Source: Paenibacillus polysaccharolyticus (GTDB taxonomy: Bacteria > Bacillota > Bacilli > Paenibacillales > Paenibacillaceae). Taken from it: a DNA stretch of 64,000 bases. Both the position numbers and the translations under genes were made by a program. A model generated the notes under the pieces. It saw only the letters and a list, made by a program, of their open reading frames with translations. It searched no databases and was not told the DNA's origin. Below are positions 26,791 through 35,370 of this stretch, one piece after another (position 1 is the first letter of the stretch; each line of letters opens with the position of its first letter). The stretch is from the NCBI RefSeq assembly GCF_900102085.1, contig NZ_FMVM01000008.1:124001-188000 (forward strand), in the 5' to 3' direction.

Positions 26791-28163
26791 CAAATGCTGT
26801 CCTTCTTCCGGAATTTGCTCAAATACAGGCAGTGCTCCAAAATGTGTTCCACCGACGATTTGCCCTCCACCCGGAGTGAAGGGTGACGGAAGATGGAGCG
26901 CCCGGGTTTGGCGTTCGCTTCGAACATCCATACATGTTCCTCCTGATCAATGCCCAGATCAAAGCCAATCTCACCAATCAGATGCTGGTGCTGGGATTCA
27001 ATCGCCTGGGCCAGTGTAATAGCGACGGATTTCGCCTGTTGCAGAACCTCGCCCGCACGTTCCCCGAAATTGCGACTGAGCGCCTGTTCAGGGGTCATTA
27101 GAGAGCCGCCATTTTTGATGTGAGTTGTTACACTTCCGCGTCCGGCTTTTTTGGCACCGATGCCAACAACAACCCACTGATTGTTCCCGTTCTTATGCAT
27201 GTGGAAACGAAAGTCAATAGGGCATTCGTCAATCTCAATCAGCCGTATTCCCTGTTGAACGACGTAGCCGCGTAACTGCTTGCCATGTCTGCCTTGAAGC
27301 ATGCGCATCAGGCTATTAAATGAACCAAAGCGCAACAGGGCGTTACCCCCTTTTTTGCGATAACGTGCAAAATATCCACGTTTAGGTGAGTAGGTTAAGC
27401 GGTAGATCCCGTTGCCAAGGCTGCCAGCGGTGGGTTTGTAATAAACGAACTGATGCCGCTCAAGCATTTCCCTCATCTGGTCAATTGTAGGATTGGTGAT
27501 GGATTCCGGGATATAACGTCCTGCGGTGGGTTCGTTCTCCAGCAACTTGTAAATATCCGACTTATTGAAGAAGCTCCAGTTGAAAAAAGGAATTTTGCGG
27601 CGGATGAATCGTTCCCGAAGCTGATTGATCGCTGGCGAAAAGTCGGAGCGGCGGCTCGGCAAACGATTGTAAACCACATCGGGCAGTGGCACCGTCCTGC
27701 GGAAGAAGCTTCCGCTCTCATTGAGGAAGTACCCGGAAACGGTCTCGTTCTGCCAGTTGATATCTCGCGGAGTGAAGGCATAGATATACGATTTACGGCT
27801 TCCTTCACGGAGCAACTGCTTGATGAAACCGGTACGTGAGCCGAACGGATTCGAGCTTGAAGAAGAACCGTCGGACAGCACCCCGATGAGCGGTCCCAGC
27901 TGCACTTCATCATTCTGGAGGTTGCGAAGATAAATGCTGCCACGTTTGGGAACGTTCATTAAGTTGCGGATGCCTGATGCCAGATACAGATGTTTCCCCG
28001 CTTTGCGAATCGGTTTGATGGTGGCTGGCACGCGATCACGCCCGAACCGCAGATGTATCGTTTTTTTGCCGGACAGATTAAGGCTTTTCATTAAAGCATT
28101 AGATACGTACACCACTTTTTCGGGTTTTTGGGTGAAATGCAGATTGCAAAAGGTCAAACTCAT
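26790..28163 (-). CDS. yheC/yheD: YheC/YheD family ATP-grasp spore protein, long form
   Basis: A 457-residue member with an extra N-terminal domain of about 100 residues (KVVYVSNALMKSL, TIHLRFGRDRVPATI, VQLGPLIGVL) before the ATP-grasp core (YYKPTAGSLGNGIYRL, DFRFHMHKNGNNQWVVVG, KNGGSLMTP, FEANAKPGRS). The N-domain has the look of a small beta-barrel and may position substrate; this is inference. AGGAGG precedes the ATG at a 7-nt spacing. It is the third of five consecutive homologues. Confidence 0.88.
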   Translation of the reverse strand: MSLTFCNLHFTQKPEKVVYVSNALMKSLNLSGKKTIHLRFGRDRVPATIKPIRKAGKHLYLASGIRNLMNVPKRGSIYLRNLQNDEVQLGPLIGVLSDGSSSSSNPFGSRTGFIKQLLREGSRKSYIYAFTPRDINWQNETVSGYFLNESGSFFRRTVPLPDVVYNRLPSRRSDFSPAINQLRERFIRRKIPFFNWSFFNKSDIYKLLENEPTAGRYIPESITNPTIDQMREMLERHQFVYYKPTAGSLGNGIYRLTYSPKRGYFARYRKKGGNALLRFGSFNSLMRMLQGRHGKQLRGYVVQQGIRLIEIDECPIDFRFHMHKNGNNQWVVVGIGAKKAGRGSVTTHIKNGGSLMTPEQALSRNFGERAGEVLQQAKSVAITLAQAIESQHQHLIGEIGFDLGIDQEEHVWMFEANAKPGRSIFRHPSLRVEGKSSVEHILEHCLYLSKFRKKDSI

Positions 28164-28224
28164 GATTTATCCTCCTATCCTGAAAAAGATCCTTGTGCTC
28201 CATGGCAAGCAGGCATTACAGGCC

Positions 28225-29415
28225 TCAGCTACCTGGAATCGGGATGCGTTTCAGGCCAGCTTTGCTGGATGAATTCGGCATTTTCATTGGACGTGAGACG
28301 TCCGCGAGAACATGTTGTTGCAGCAGATAACGGGCATAAGCAAGTGGTTGTGTATACGTCAGGGCATGCATGTGTTTGTCATCTGATTCCGCAAATGAGG
28401 CGCGGCCTGGTTTTGAATTTACTTCAATCAACCACAGCCTGCCATCTACATCAGCTCCAAAATCAAGACCAAGTTCCGCGAGTCGGCCGAAACGGCTCTC
28501 CAGCGTCGAAGGAATGAGAGCGGCAGCATGTTTGATCTGTAGCAACAACGATGAAGATTTGTCTTTGCCATATCGCTCTGTAAGGTATGCATCAGCAGGA
28601 TAAGCGTTACCCCCGCCGTGAAGATTCGAGGTCAGAGAGCCTTCAGCTCCTTCCCGAATCATACAACCCGTCAGCGTCCAGCGCCCTTGCCCGTTTTTTT
28701 GTACCAGTGCCCTTATATCAAATGCTCTTCCGTGATGGCTAAGCTCCAGATAAGGCTGCACAATCATGTTTTGTACAGCCTGATGTGATTCCAGCCAGGA
28801 AGATACATCCGTTGCTTGATAAAATGACTTGACATAGTGTTCGTTGCCTCTATTACGACCCTCCACAATCCAGGGGAATGGCAATTCTCCTGTGGATAAG
28901 CGGAAGGTGTTTTTGCCATGAGTTCCTGAGGCGGGTTTGAAAAATAAACCTTTGGGCCAGCGGGCAAGCCATATTTCCCAGGGAATAGTCGACCTAACCC
29001 GAGTGGTTGGAGCAAGTAGTCCTCGAAGGGTGGTTGACTTCGATAGAGCACGATGAACTTCCCATTTGCCAGGAAGTGCACTTGACCAAGAACGCTGACG
29101 AAGACTGGAGGTATGAGGTAGATATTGTTCCAACTGCTGCCTGGTATTTCTGGAAAGTGGATTCAGGCATCGGTTCATCACCAGATCGATCATAGGCATA
29201 CGAATAGCTTTCCATTTCTTTTGATGATAAGTGTATGCTCTCTGAAGAATGCCTTCGGTATATTGGGCAGGAATCGGGATGACGATAATTCGTAACCCGT
29301 ACCTGAAACTTTCCACGCAAAGCCTGCGGCAGAAGCGTTCATCTGCAAAAGGAGGTGAGCCTTCTGCTTCACGGACGAGTATAGCCATGGTATTGTTTTG
29401 CGGCGATGTAAACAT
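28225..29415 (-). CDS. yheC/yheD: YheC/YheD family ATP-grasp spore protein, short form
   Basis: A 396-residue member without the N-terminal barrel domain. Core motifs are FFKPASGTHGKNTFRL, DIRALVQKNGQGRWTLTG, HGGGNAYPAD and LIEVNSKPGRASF. The HGGG and EVN segments are closest to the gene at 24468, suggesting one of the duplications. AAGGAGG precedes the ATG. It starts 30 nt after the stop of the gene at 29446. Confidence 0.88.
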   Translation of the reverse strand: MFTSPQNNTMAILVREAEGSPPFADERFCRRLCVESFRYGLRIIVIPIPAQYTEGILQRAYTYHQKKWKAIRMPMIDLVMNRCLNPLSRNTRQQLEQYLPHTSSLRQRSWSSALPGKWEVHRALSKSTTLRGLLAPTTRVRSTIPWEIWLARWPKGLFFKPASGTHGKNTFRLSTGELPFPWIVEGRNRGNEHYVKSFYQATDVSSWLESHQAVQNMIVQPYLELSHHGRAFDIRALVQKNGQGRWTLTGCMIREGAEGSLTSNLHGGGNAYPADAYLTERYGKDKSSSLLLQIKHAAALIPSTLESRFGRLAELGLDFGADVDGRLWLIEVNSKPGRASFAESDDKHMHALTYTQPLAYARYLLQQHVLADVSRPMKMPNSSSKAGLKRIPIPGS

Positions 29416-29445
29416 GTTGCTGCACCTCCTTCATGAGATCAAACT

Positions 29446-30813
29446 TCAGAATCCGGCAAGATATGTGGAGTATTCAAGCATGGCTTTGACCGACGGGCGG
29501 ATTTTGCTCTCGCTCAGCGGGGTATTATCGTTTTTGGAAGGTTTCGAATTCACCTCAAGTAGCCATACGCGTCCACTTGTATCTAGCGCGAGATCGATAC
29601 CTAGCTCACCAAAATGGGCGGGGATCGCACTCTCAATCCCTTTGGCGATATCGAGTGCTGCTGTATGCAGTCCGGCATAGGCCGAGGCTTTGGCAGAACT
29701 GGACAGCTGCGTTTTGGCTACGGCTTCTTTGACGGTACTGAGGCTTCCGCCTCTCGCCAGATTGGAGACGTAATGACTGCCCCCTGCAATACGGGCAACG
29801 ATGGAAGTTACACTCCACTTTCCTGTCTTGTTTTTCTGTACGAGTGCGCGGAAATCAACAGGCCTGCCGCTGTTGTCAATCAAGGTCAGTCCCTGCTGAA
29901 TCTGATAACGCGTTGTTTTCATTTTTCCGGACATACTGGCATAGAGTTTATCCAGAGAAGCATAAGATTGTTTGCGGGTACCTCCAACACTTGTCGCCAG
30001 AGTTAGATATCCTCCTTCTGGCTGACGGGAGACCCGGATAATGCCTTTGCCCAGTGAACCACGGACCGGCTTCAGAAAGATGACCGGATAACGTTGGCAC
30101 ATTGCTTTGAGAGTCGCTGATGTTTTGAGTAGATGGGACTCGGGCAGCACCCGTTTGAGTGTCGGAATTGACTTAAGTGCGTCAAACACCTCATTTTTGT
30201 CCAAGAACTTTTCGTTAAAGGTGTGTGTACCGTATAGCGATTTTACTTCTTTCATAAAATGCTGTACGCTAGGTTTGTTCTCGAGTTTGCGGGACGTCAG
30301 CCGGTTATTGACCACATCTGCCACAGGCAGAACGGTCTTTTTCCAGCCGTCATCATATACCCAGCCTTGCATGTAACCAGTTACTGCTCCGATGTCCTCC
30401 GGTGTGAAAAAGGATACATAGGCGCCCTGCTTTCGGCAGGCATGCACTAATTCCTGGCAGAACATCGTAATCGAGCCAAAGGGCCGATCAGGTTGATCGG
30501 GGTAATCCTGGCTGACCATAACGCTGATGTAGGGTCCCAGGCGAAGCGTATGGCTGGAAGCACGGTAAGATACCCTCAGGACTGAACGGGGCACAAGGCC
30601 GGTTTTGCTGGCTACCGTCTGATTGAGTCTTAATCCGTCATACCGGGGAACCGGAATAACTGTAACTTCACGGCGGTACGAACCGAATTGCAGTTGAAGA
30701 GGTCTTCCCGAAGGAATCTTGAGTGCTTTGAGAACCCCTTCGCCCAGCATGATGACGTCGTCCTGCAGGATGCCCGAGCCGGTAACCTGTATCGTTACTT
30801 TTTTAGTGGACAT
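29446..30813 (-). CDS. yheC/yheD: YheC/YheD family ATP-grasp spore protein, long form
   Basis: A 455-residue member, first gene of the five-gene minus-strand set. The N-terminal domain (about 1-105: VTIQVTGSGI, RPLQLQFGSYRREVTVIP, LRLGPYISVMVS) resembles that of the gene at 26790. The ATP-grasp part has FLKPVRGSLGKGIIRV, DFRALVQKNKTGKWSVTS, ARGGSLSTV and LLEVNSKPSK. ATG 30813 has AAGGAG 7 nt upstream. The open frame to 30903 has no such site. A CATATGAT sequence at 30896-30889 on the minus strand resembles a sporulation -10 element, but no good -35 was found. Confidence 0.88.
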   Translation of the reverse strand: MSTKKVTIQVTGSGILQDDVIMLGEGVLKALKIPSGRPLQLQFGSYRREVTVIPVPRYDGLRLNQTVASKTGLVPRSVLRVSYRASSHTLRLGPYISVMVSQDYPDQPDRPFGSITMFCQELVHACRKQGAYVSFFTPEDIGAVTGYMQGWVYDDGWKKTVLPVADVVNNRLTSRKLENKPSVQHFMKEVKSLYGTHTFNEKFLDKNEVFDALKSIPTLKRVLPESHLLKTSATLKAMCQRYPVIFLKPVRGSLGKGIIRVSRQPEGGYLTLATSVGGTRKQSYASLDKLYASMSGKMKTTRYQIQQGLTLIDNSGRPVDFRALVQKNKTGKWSVTSIVARIAGGSHYVSNLARGGSLSTVKEAVAKTQLSSSAKASAYAGLHTAALDIAKGIESAIPAHFGELGIDLALDTSGRVWLLEVNSKPSKNDNTPLSESKIRPSVKAMLEYSTYLAGF

Positions 30814-31046
30814 CACGGATCTCCTTCCGGGCGGCAGCTTGATGTCTGATCTTGAAGTTGAACGGCATCTGAACATGGCATGTGCTTCATCATATGAGGA
30901 CATATACCCCTTGGTGATTGACCCAGCCGGATTTAAATGTGTTTGATTTGGGGCGTTTTTGGGCGGCCTGATCCAGAACCTTTATTTGAGAGCATAGAAT
31001 GCGTGTTCTTACACGGATGAACAACCAATTTAGAGGAGGAATTATA

Positions 31047-31394
31047 ATGAATATTTATGACAAAGCCAATGATTTGGCAAAAGCACTAAGAGAAAGTAGC
31101 GAGGTTGAGGAGATTACCTCTGCGATGAAATTAATTGAAGCTGATCCAGAGGCCAAAGCGATGCTGGACAACTTCCGTAACCAACAGATGGAATTGCAAC
31201 AACGCATGATGAGTGGAGATATGCCAGCACCGGATGAGATGGAAAAGATGGAGAAACTCTTTGAAGTATTGAGTCTGAACCTGAACATCCGCCGCCTGTT
31301 CGATGCAGAGCGTCGCCTTAGTGTAATTATCGAGGATGTAAACAAAATTATTGCAGACAGCCTCGCTCATCTGTACGGCGGAGCAGAAGCTTAA
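31047..31394 (+). CDS. yheA: YheA family protein (UPF0342, YlbF/YmcA-like)
   Basis: A 115-residue, almost wholly helical protein of the YlbF/YmcA superfamily, closest in memory to B. subtilis YheA: NIYDKANDLAKALRES, DPEAKAMLDNFRNQQMELQQRMMSG, RLFDAERRLSVIIEDVNKII. In B. subtilis yheA also neighbours yheB-yheC-yheD, so the linkage here supports the name. Relatives YlbF and YmcA regulate sporulation, biofilm and RNA processing; the job of YheA is unknown. The ATG follows GAGGAGG. It is divergent from the YheC/D operon. Confidence 0.9.
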   Translation: MNIYDKANDLAKALRESSEVEEITSAMKLIEADPEAKAMLDNFRNQQMELQQRMMSGDMPAPDEMEKMEKLFEVLSLNLNIRRLFDAERRLSVIIEDVNKIIADSLAHLYGGAEA

Positions 31395-31498
31395 GCTATA
31401 AGCTCAATAAGCATGCACTTGTCTGTTTTTTTCTCTGATCCTCTCATATTCCCTCTGAACCGTTCATAGACTAGCTATATAGAGTTGACCTATATAAG

Positions 31499-31650
31499 TT
31501 GAACTTATCATTTATACTAGAACGGAGAGGACAGAAAAAACCTGAAAGAGCGAAGCGTTCGCCTTTATCACCGGATTTTCCCCTTTATTAAAGGGAATCA
31601 AAAAAATCTGGGGATAACAGCGACTGGAAGGTTATTCTGTCATTGGAGTG
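31499..31650. repeat. Intergenic repeat element, fullest copy
   Basis: About 150 nt running from TTGAACTTATCATTTATAC through CAGAAAAAACCTGAA to GGTTATTCTGTCATTGGAGTG. The two ends recur at 55592-55679, where 66 internal nt are missing. Within this copy are two small hairpins, GCGAA-GCG-TTCGC and CCCTTT-ATT-AAAGGG. It fills most of the 317-nt gap between yheA and the next gene, and no open frame covers it. Confidence 0.6.
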
Positions 31651-31711
31651 AAACGTATAAATAACTTTGGTTCGGCTTATCACAGATCAACGAACGAAGG
31701 AGCTGTGAATA

Positions 31712-31996
31712 GTGAAGAGGTTGAAAAAAACAAAACATGTCATCTATCTGCTGATTGCATTGTCAATGCTGGTTATCGCGCTTCCGCGCATTTCCTTTGC
31801 TGGCGGAATGGACTGGGTTAATATTTTCGGTATCGTGTGGGTGCTGTTCTCGCTGTTAATTGTAGGCGCACACCTGCATTTCATTCTTGGCGTAGATGAG
31901 GAGAAGAAACGTGCGCTGGAGGCTGTTCGTCGGGCGAAGTTACGGCAGTGGGAGATGAAACTGCTGGACAAGCAGGAGCGTAGCGAATCCGTATAA
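31712..31996 (+). CDS. Small two-helix membrane protein, unknown function
   Basis: A 94-residue protein with a basic N-terminus (KRLKKTKH), one hydrophobic segment at about 9-30, a second at about 38-60 and a highly charged helical tail (EEKKRALEAVRRAKLRQWEMKLLDKQE). The start is GTG with GAAGGAG about 9 nt upstream. I do not recognise a named family. It lies 62 nt downstream of the repeat element and 209 nt upstream of ytoI. Confidence 0.75.
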   Translation: MKRLKKTKHVIYLLIALSMLVIALPRISFAGGMDWVNIFGIVWVLFSLLIVGAHLHFILGVDEEKKRALEAVRRAKLRQWEMKLLDKQERSESV

Positions 31997-32205
31997 ATAA
32001 GTTGATAGATAGACCGGAATCCTGAAGTGTGTGGGGTTTCGGTCTTATTTGTGTGTTCAAGCAAAGTATATAGGATCAGACCATGCAGGATAACATTGAG
32101 AAGTTTTTTGCAGGTCAGGACTCTATGTCAGATGGGGGTTATTTTCCTAAGGTCGTGTTATAATAGATACAGTATAGTACAGATGCAACCTCGGGGGTGG
32201 TACAG

Positions 32206-33540
32206 TTGGACGGACAAGAAGAAAACGTCACGAAGCATGAACAGCTTCTACAGCATATTGAACAATTGAAGGTGGGTAGCAAAATCTCGGTGCGCGGGCT
32301 TGCACGTGAACTGGGGGTAAGTGAGGGAACAGCTTATCGTGCCGTTAAAGAGGCGGAGAACTTCGGACTGGTCGTGACGAAAGAGAGAATCGGAACGGTG
32401 CGGATCGAAAAAAGACCTCGGGGCATGTCGGAGCAACTGACCTTTGCCGACGTGGTCACGATTGTGGAGGGGCATGTGCTTGGCGGTAATGAAGGACTAG
32501 CCAAGCCATTGCACAAGTATGTGATTGGTGCGATGAAGGAGCAGGCGATGGCGCGGTACATCGATGCTGGCAGTCTGCTTATTGTCGGTAACAGGGAAGA
32601 TGCTCATTCTTTGGCATTGGAACAAGGAGCTGGCGTATTGATTACGGGTGGCTTTGGTACAAGCAGGGATGTAAGAATTATGGCAGATGAACTGGGATTG
32701 CCGATTATCTCCTCCAGACATGATACCTTTACCGTGGCCTCTATGATTAACCGTGCGATCTTTGACAGGCTGATCAAGAAAAAAATTATGCTGGTGGAGG
32801 ATATTATCGGCCAGAAACCACGTCTGCAAGTGCTCAAAGTGACGAGTTCGGCCGCGGATTTCCATTCGCTGGTGTCTGAGACAGGGGAGCACCGCTTTCC
32901 GGTTGTAGATGAATGGAACCGGGTCATCGGTATTGTGAGTCTGAAGGATGTCAGTGAACTGCAACCGGATCAAAGTATTGAAAAGTGTGTCGTTCGCCGT
33001 CCGATTACAGCATCGTTACAGACCTCCCTTGCTTCTGCTGCGCAGATAATGACTTGGGAAGGCATTGATTTCCTACCCATCGTTGATCGTAACCGTAAGC
33101 TTATTGCTTCCGTTACACGTAAGGAAGTACTGCAAGCCATGCGTGATGCGCAGAAGCAACCCCAGCTTGGCGAGACCTTTGATCATCTGATCTGGAACGG
33201 ATTCGCAGAAGAACGTGGGGAACAGAACGAACTTTTGTTCCACGGCTTCATTATTCCCCAGATGGCCACGGATTTGGGGACGATCTCGGAAGGTGTGTTA
33301 CTGAATGTTATGACACAAGCTGCCCGAAGAGCCGCGTGGGACGTCACAGGTAATGACCATGTGGTTGATAACGTAACGACTTATTTTGTCCGCCCGGTGC
33401 AGATTGAGGATCAGATTATGGTGCGCCCCATGATTCTGGAAACGAGCCGCAGGACATGCAAAATGGATATTGTCATTACCCGTGAGGGCAGTGTGGTGTG
33501 CAAGGCAGTCATGACGTTGCAGTCCATAGACCATGCTTAG
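32206..33540 (+). CDS. ytoI: YtoI: HTH, DRTGG, CBS pair and hotdog domains
   Basis: A 444-residue multidomain protein with the order of B. subtilis YtoI: winged HTH (about 15-70, ISVRGLARELGVSEGTAYRAVKEAE), DRTGG domain (about 85-185), CBS pair (about 195-310) and a C-terminal hotdog thioesterase-like domain (about 325-440, with VTTYFVRPVQ). This suggests a transcription factor sensing a nucleotide and an acyl thioester, but ligands are unknown. TTG 32206 follows GGGGGTGG at 5 nt and matches the family N-terminus (TKHEQ). GTG at 32197 is an in-frame alternative. It is convergent with ytpI, as in B. subtilis synteny. Confidence 0.9.
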   Translation: MDGQEENVTKHEQLLQHIEQLKVGSKISVRGLARELGVSEGTAYRAVKEAENFGLVVTKERIGTVRIEKRPRGMSEQLTFADVVTIVEGHVLGGNEGLAKPLHKYVIGAMKEQAMARYIDAGSLLIVGNREDAHSLALEQGAGVLITGGFGTSRDVRIMADELGLPIISSRHDTFTVASMINRAIFDRLIKKKIMLVEDIIGQKPRLQVLKVTSSAADFHSLVSETGEHRFPVVDEWNRVIGIVSLKDVSELQPDQSIEKCVVRRPITASLQTSLASAAQIMTWEGIDFLPIVDRNRKLIASVTRKEVLQAMRDAQKQPQLGETFDHLIWNGFAEERGEQNELLFHGFIIPQMATDLGTISEGVLLNVMTQAARRAAWDVTGNDHVVDNVTTYFVRPVQIEDQIMVRPMILETSRRTCKMDIVITREGSVVCKAVMTLQSIDHA

Positions 33541-33596
33541 AATAAATGCATAATACGTAATCGAAAGCGATTATCTGGAAACATATCCAGGCACAT

Positions 33597-33766
33597 AAAA
33601 AGAGAGCGATTGCCCGTCAGGGGAAGACGTGAGCCATGGATTCTGCTATGCGGTATGTGCACTTTGATATGTACGGATCAGCATGTACAGATCACAGCAA
33701 TGCAGCAAAGTGCATACGGCTTACTCGATTCACCTCAAGATTGTTCGGGAGTGCTCTCTTTTTTTT
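33597..33766. other. Large nested hairpin region between convergent genes
   Basis: AAAAAGAGAGC (33597-33607) can pair with GCTCTCTTTTT (33753-33763), enclosing about 145 nt. Inside, TGTGCACTTTG (33656-33666) pairs with CAAAGTGCATA (33706-33716), with one wobble. T runs lie outside the outer stem on both strands. It may act as a bidirectional terminator for ytoI and ytpI or be a structured RNA. No open frame explains it. Confidence 0.45.
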
Positions 33767-33827
33767 GCTGATATGTTGTCCAAACCTGACTTGTAGCGAA
33801 ACGCTTCGGTATGTGCAACGTCTAACC

Positions 33828-34148
33828 CTAAGCGGTTGTATTGCTGGAATGCTGTTTAAGTCTGGCGTAGTAACTGCGATTACGGAGACCGGCAAACACA
33901 TTGTAAGCTCCCATGATCAGGAAAAGCGCTTCCACAATGACAGATAACGTAGAACCGGTAAAAACAAACATCAAGATCAGTGCGAGAATGATAAGCATGC
34001 AGCCCATCCAGATATTCGTCCAGGAGCGATACAAACCGGCAACATGTTGGTCAGTCGTCCGTCGTGAACGAATGCTGTTCATGGCAGAACAGATCATAGC
34101 GATGGCGAAGAGGGCGATCAGGATATACTTGAATACTTCGATCAACAC
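33828..34148 (-). CDS. ytpI: YtpI-like membrane protein
   Basis: A 106-residue membrane protein with three hydrophobic stretches (about 4-24, 45-66 and 68-88), matching the YtpI family (FKYILIALFAIAMICSAMNSIRSRR, GLYRSWTNIWMGCMLIILAL). Its function is unknown. It neighbours ytoI as in B. subtilis. The GTG start has AAAGGAG 10 nt upstream. It follows the ytrI gene on the same strand, with a hairpin between them. Confidence 0.88.
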   Translation of the reverse strand: MLIEVFKYILIALFAIAMICSAMNSIRSRRTTDQHVAGLYRSWTNIWMGCMLIILALILMFVFTGSTLSVIVEALFLIMGAYNVFAGLRNRSYYARLKQHSSNTTA

Positions 34149-34179
34149 GCAGAAGCAACTCCTTTTTTGAAAAACATAG

Positions 34180-34227
34180 ACTGCCCTTATTGTAGCATGT
34201 GACCATGCAGCCCAGGGCAGTTTTTTG
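34180..34227. terminator. Hairpin terminator between ytrI and ytpI
   Basis: ACTGCCCT (34180-34187) pairs with AGGGCAGT (34214-34221), with an inner GCATG/CATGC arm. A six-T run follows on the plus strand, while the minus strand has a weaker TATGTTTTT run. It would end the minus-strand ytrHI transcript. Confidence 0.55.
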
Positions 34228-34240
34228 CATTTTTCGGAGA

Positions 34241-34729
34241 TTATGCTGGAACGTGAATGCGGATCTGTACCCAGACTTGTAAAACGCCCTCCATGACAAG
34301 CATCGTTTTGACCTGAACGGAATATTCTTTTTCCCTGACTTTATATATTTTCTGGTTAAGCATGATGCGTGTCATTTTGCTATATTCGTCGATGTTATAC
34401 ACATCTCTTCCACGCAAAACTTCAAGCTCATCCCCGAGTTTCTGTAACATTAGTTTTAGTGAGGCCTCGTCAGGGCCTTTATCGGATTCTTCGGCGCGAA
34501 CTTTGATCTCTTTGATCACCGTTTGGCGCTTGCTGTATTTTTTCAGCGTTTTTATATCCTCCTCGTTCTGGTGTAGTTGAAGCTGCAACTCCTGATTGTT
34601 TAGCCACAGTTTGTTGTAACTGAGATGAAAAACACCGTTATACACAACACATCCAGCGATCATTCCGAGTACAAATACGGCAGTCATACGCATCAACGGG
34701 CGGTAGCGGGAGAAGGGGGGAAGTCTCAT
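34241..34729 (-). CDS. ytrI: Sporulation membrane protein YtrI
   Basis: A 162-residue protein with a single membrane helix at about 13-32 and a soluble, coiled-coil-prone part (NNQELQLQLHQNEEDIKTLKK) followed by a beta-rich end (YSVQVKTMLVMEGVLQVWVQIRI). This is the YtrI plan. YtrH and YtrI are sigma-E-controlled in B. subtilis and needed for efficient sporulation. The ATG lacks a strong ribosome site and lies 20 nt after ytrH, so translation probably depends on ytrH. Confidence 0.88.
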   Translation of the reverse strand: MRLPPFSRYRPLMRMTAVFVLGMIAGCVVYNGVFHLSYNKLWLNNQELQLQLHQNEEDIKTLKKYSKRQTVIKEIKVRAEESDKGPDEASLKLMLQKLGDELEVLRGRDVYNIDEYSKMTRIMLNQKIYKVREKEYSVQVKTMLVMEGVLQVWVQIRIHVPA

Positions 34730-34749
34730 ACAGGGTCATCACGGGTCAT

Positions 34750-35079
34750 CTAACCCCGACCTCCGCCGCACACCCATTTCACCAGTTCCGTTCCCATATG
34801 TGCCCCCATAAAGGCTGAGATCAGGTATAGGATTTGTTTCACTGCTGGTGACAGGTTGCCATCCAGAAAATTACTCTCAATGACTCGCATCGGATCGATC
34901 GTACCACCCACAGCGGCAGCGAGTGCCCAGATTTTTATTTTGCCAGAAATATCGAGCATGGTTTGTGTGGGAGGCTGAAGGGAAATGACAGCACCTATAC
35001 CTCCAATCATCGCGCCGCCCAGCACGATCCCGAATGCAATAAAGAAGTCAAGAATGGCTTTGGATAAAAAAGTGCTCAC
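34750..35079 (-). CDS. ytrH: Sporulation membrane protein YtrH
   Basis: A 109-residue membrane protein with three hydrophobic segments (FFIAFGIVLGGAMIGGIGAV, IWALAAAVGGTID, ILYLISAFMGAHMG), matching YtrH. The GTG at 35079 has AAAGGGG 8 nt upstream and is preferred over the GTG at 35088, which abuts that site. It forms an operon with ytrI, and a convincing sigma-E promoter lies upstream. It diverges from dnaE, as in B. subtilis. Confidence 0.88.
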   Translation of the reverse strand: MSTFLSKAILDFFIAFGIVLGGAMIGGIGAVISLQPPTQTMLDISGKIKIWALAAAVGGTIDPMRVIESNFLDGNLSPAVKQILYLISAFMGAHMGTELVKWVCGGGRG

Positions 35080-35154
35080 CCACAACACCCCTTTCAGACC
35101 AGCAGCATCCCGCCTGTTTTAGGTTTGTACAACAGGGGAGCAGCTTGTACTTCT

Positions 35155-35184
35155 ATTGTATGGGCGAGCCCCCTGACGTTATGA
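35155..35184 (-). promoter_or_regulatory. Sigma-E promoter of ytrHI
   Basis: On the minus strand CATACAAT (35162-35155) is a perfect sigma-E -10 element, and TCATAAC (35184-35178) matches five of seven -35 positions with a 15-nt spacer. It lies about 75 nt upstream of the ytrH start. Confidence 0.65.
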
Positions 35185-35370
35185 TAAAATAGAATAATAA
35201 ACTCTCTTATTTTAGATAGAGAATTCAATTTTAACGGTAACATTCATATAAGTGCATATTTACGCGGATTTCGACGATTCGGATCTTGCGCATTATAAAG
35301 TACACTACGGCGGCACACAGCATCAATGATGAGAGCTGCCACTGTAAGCGGGGAAAGGAAGTAAAAAGAC

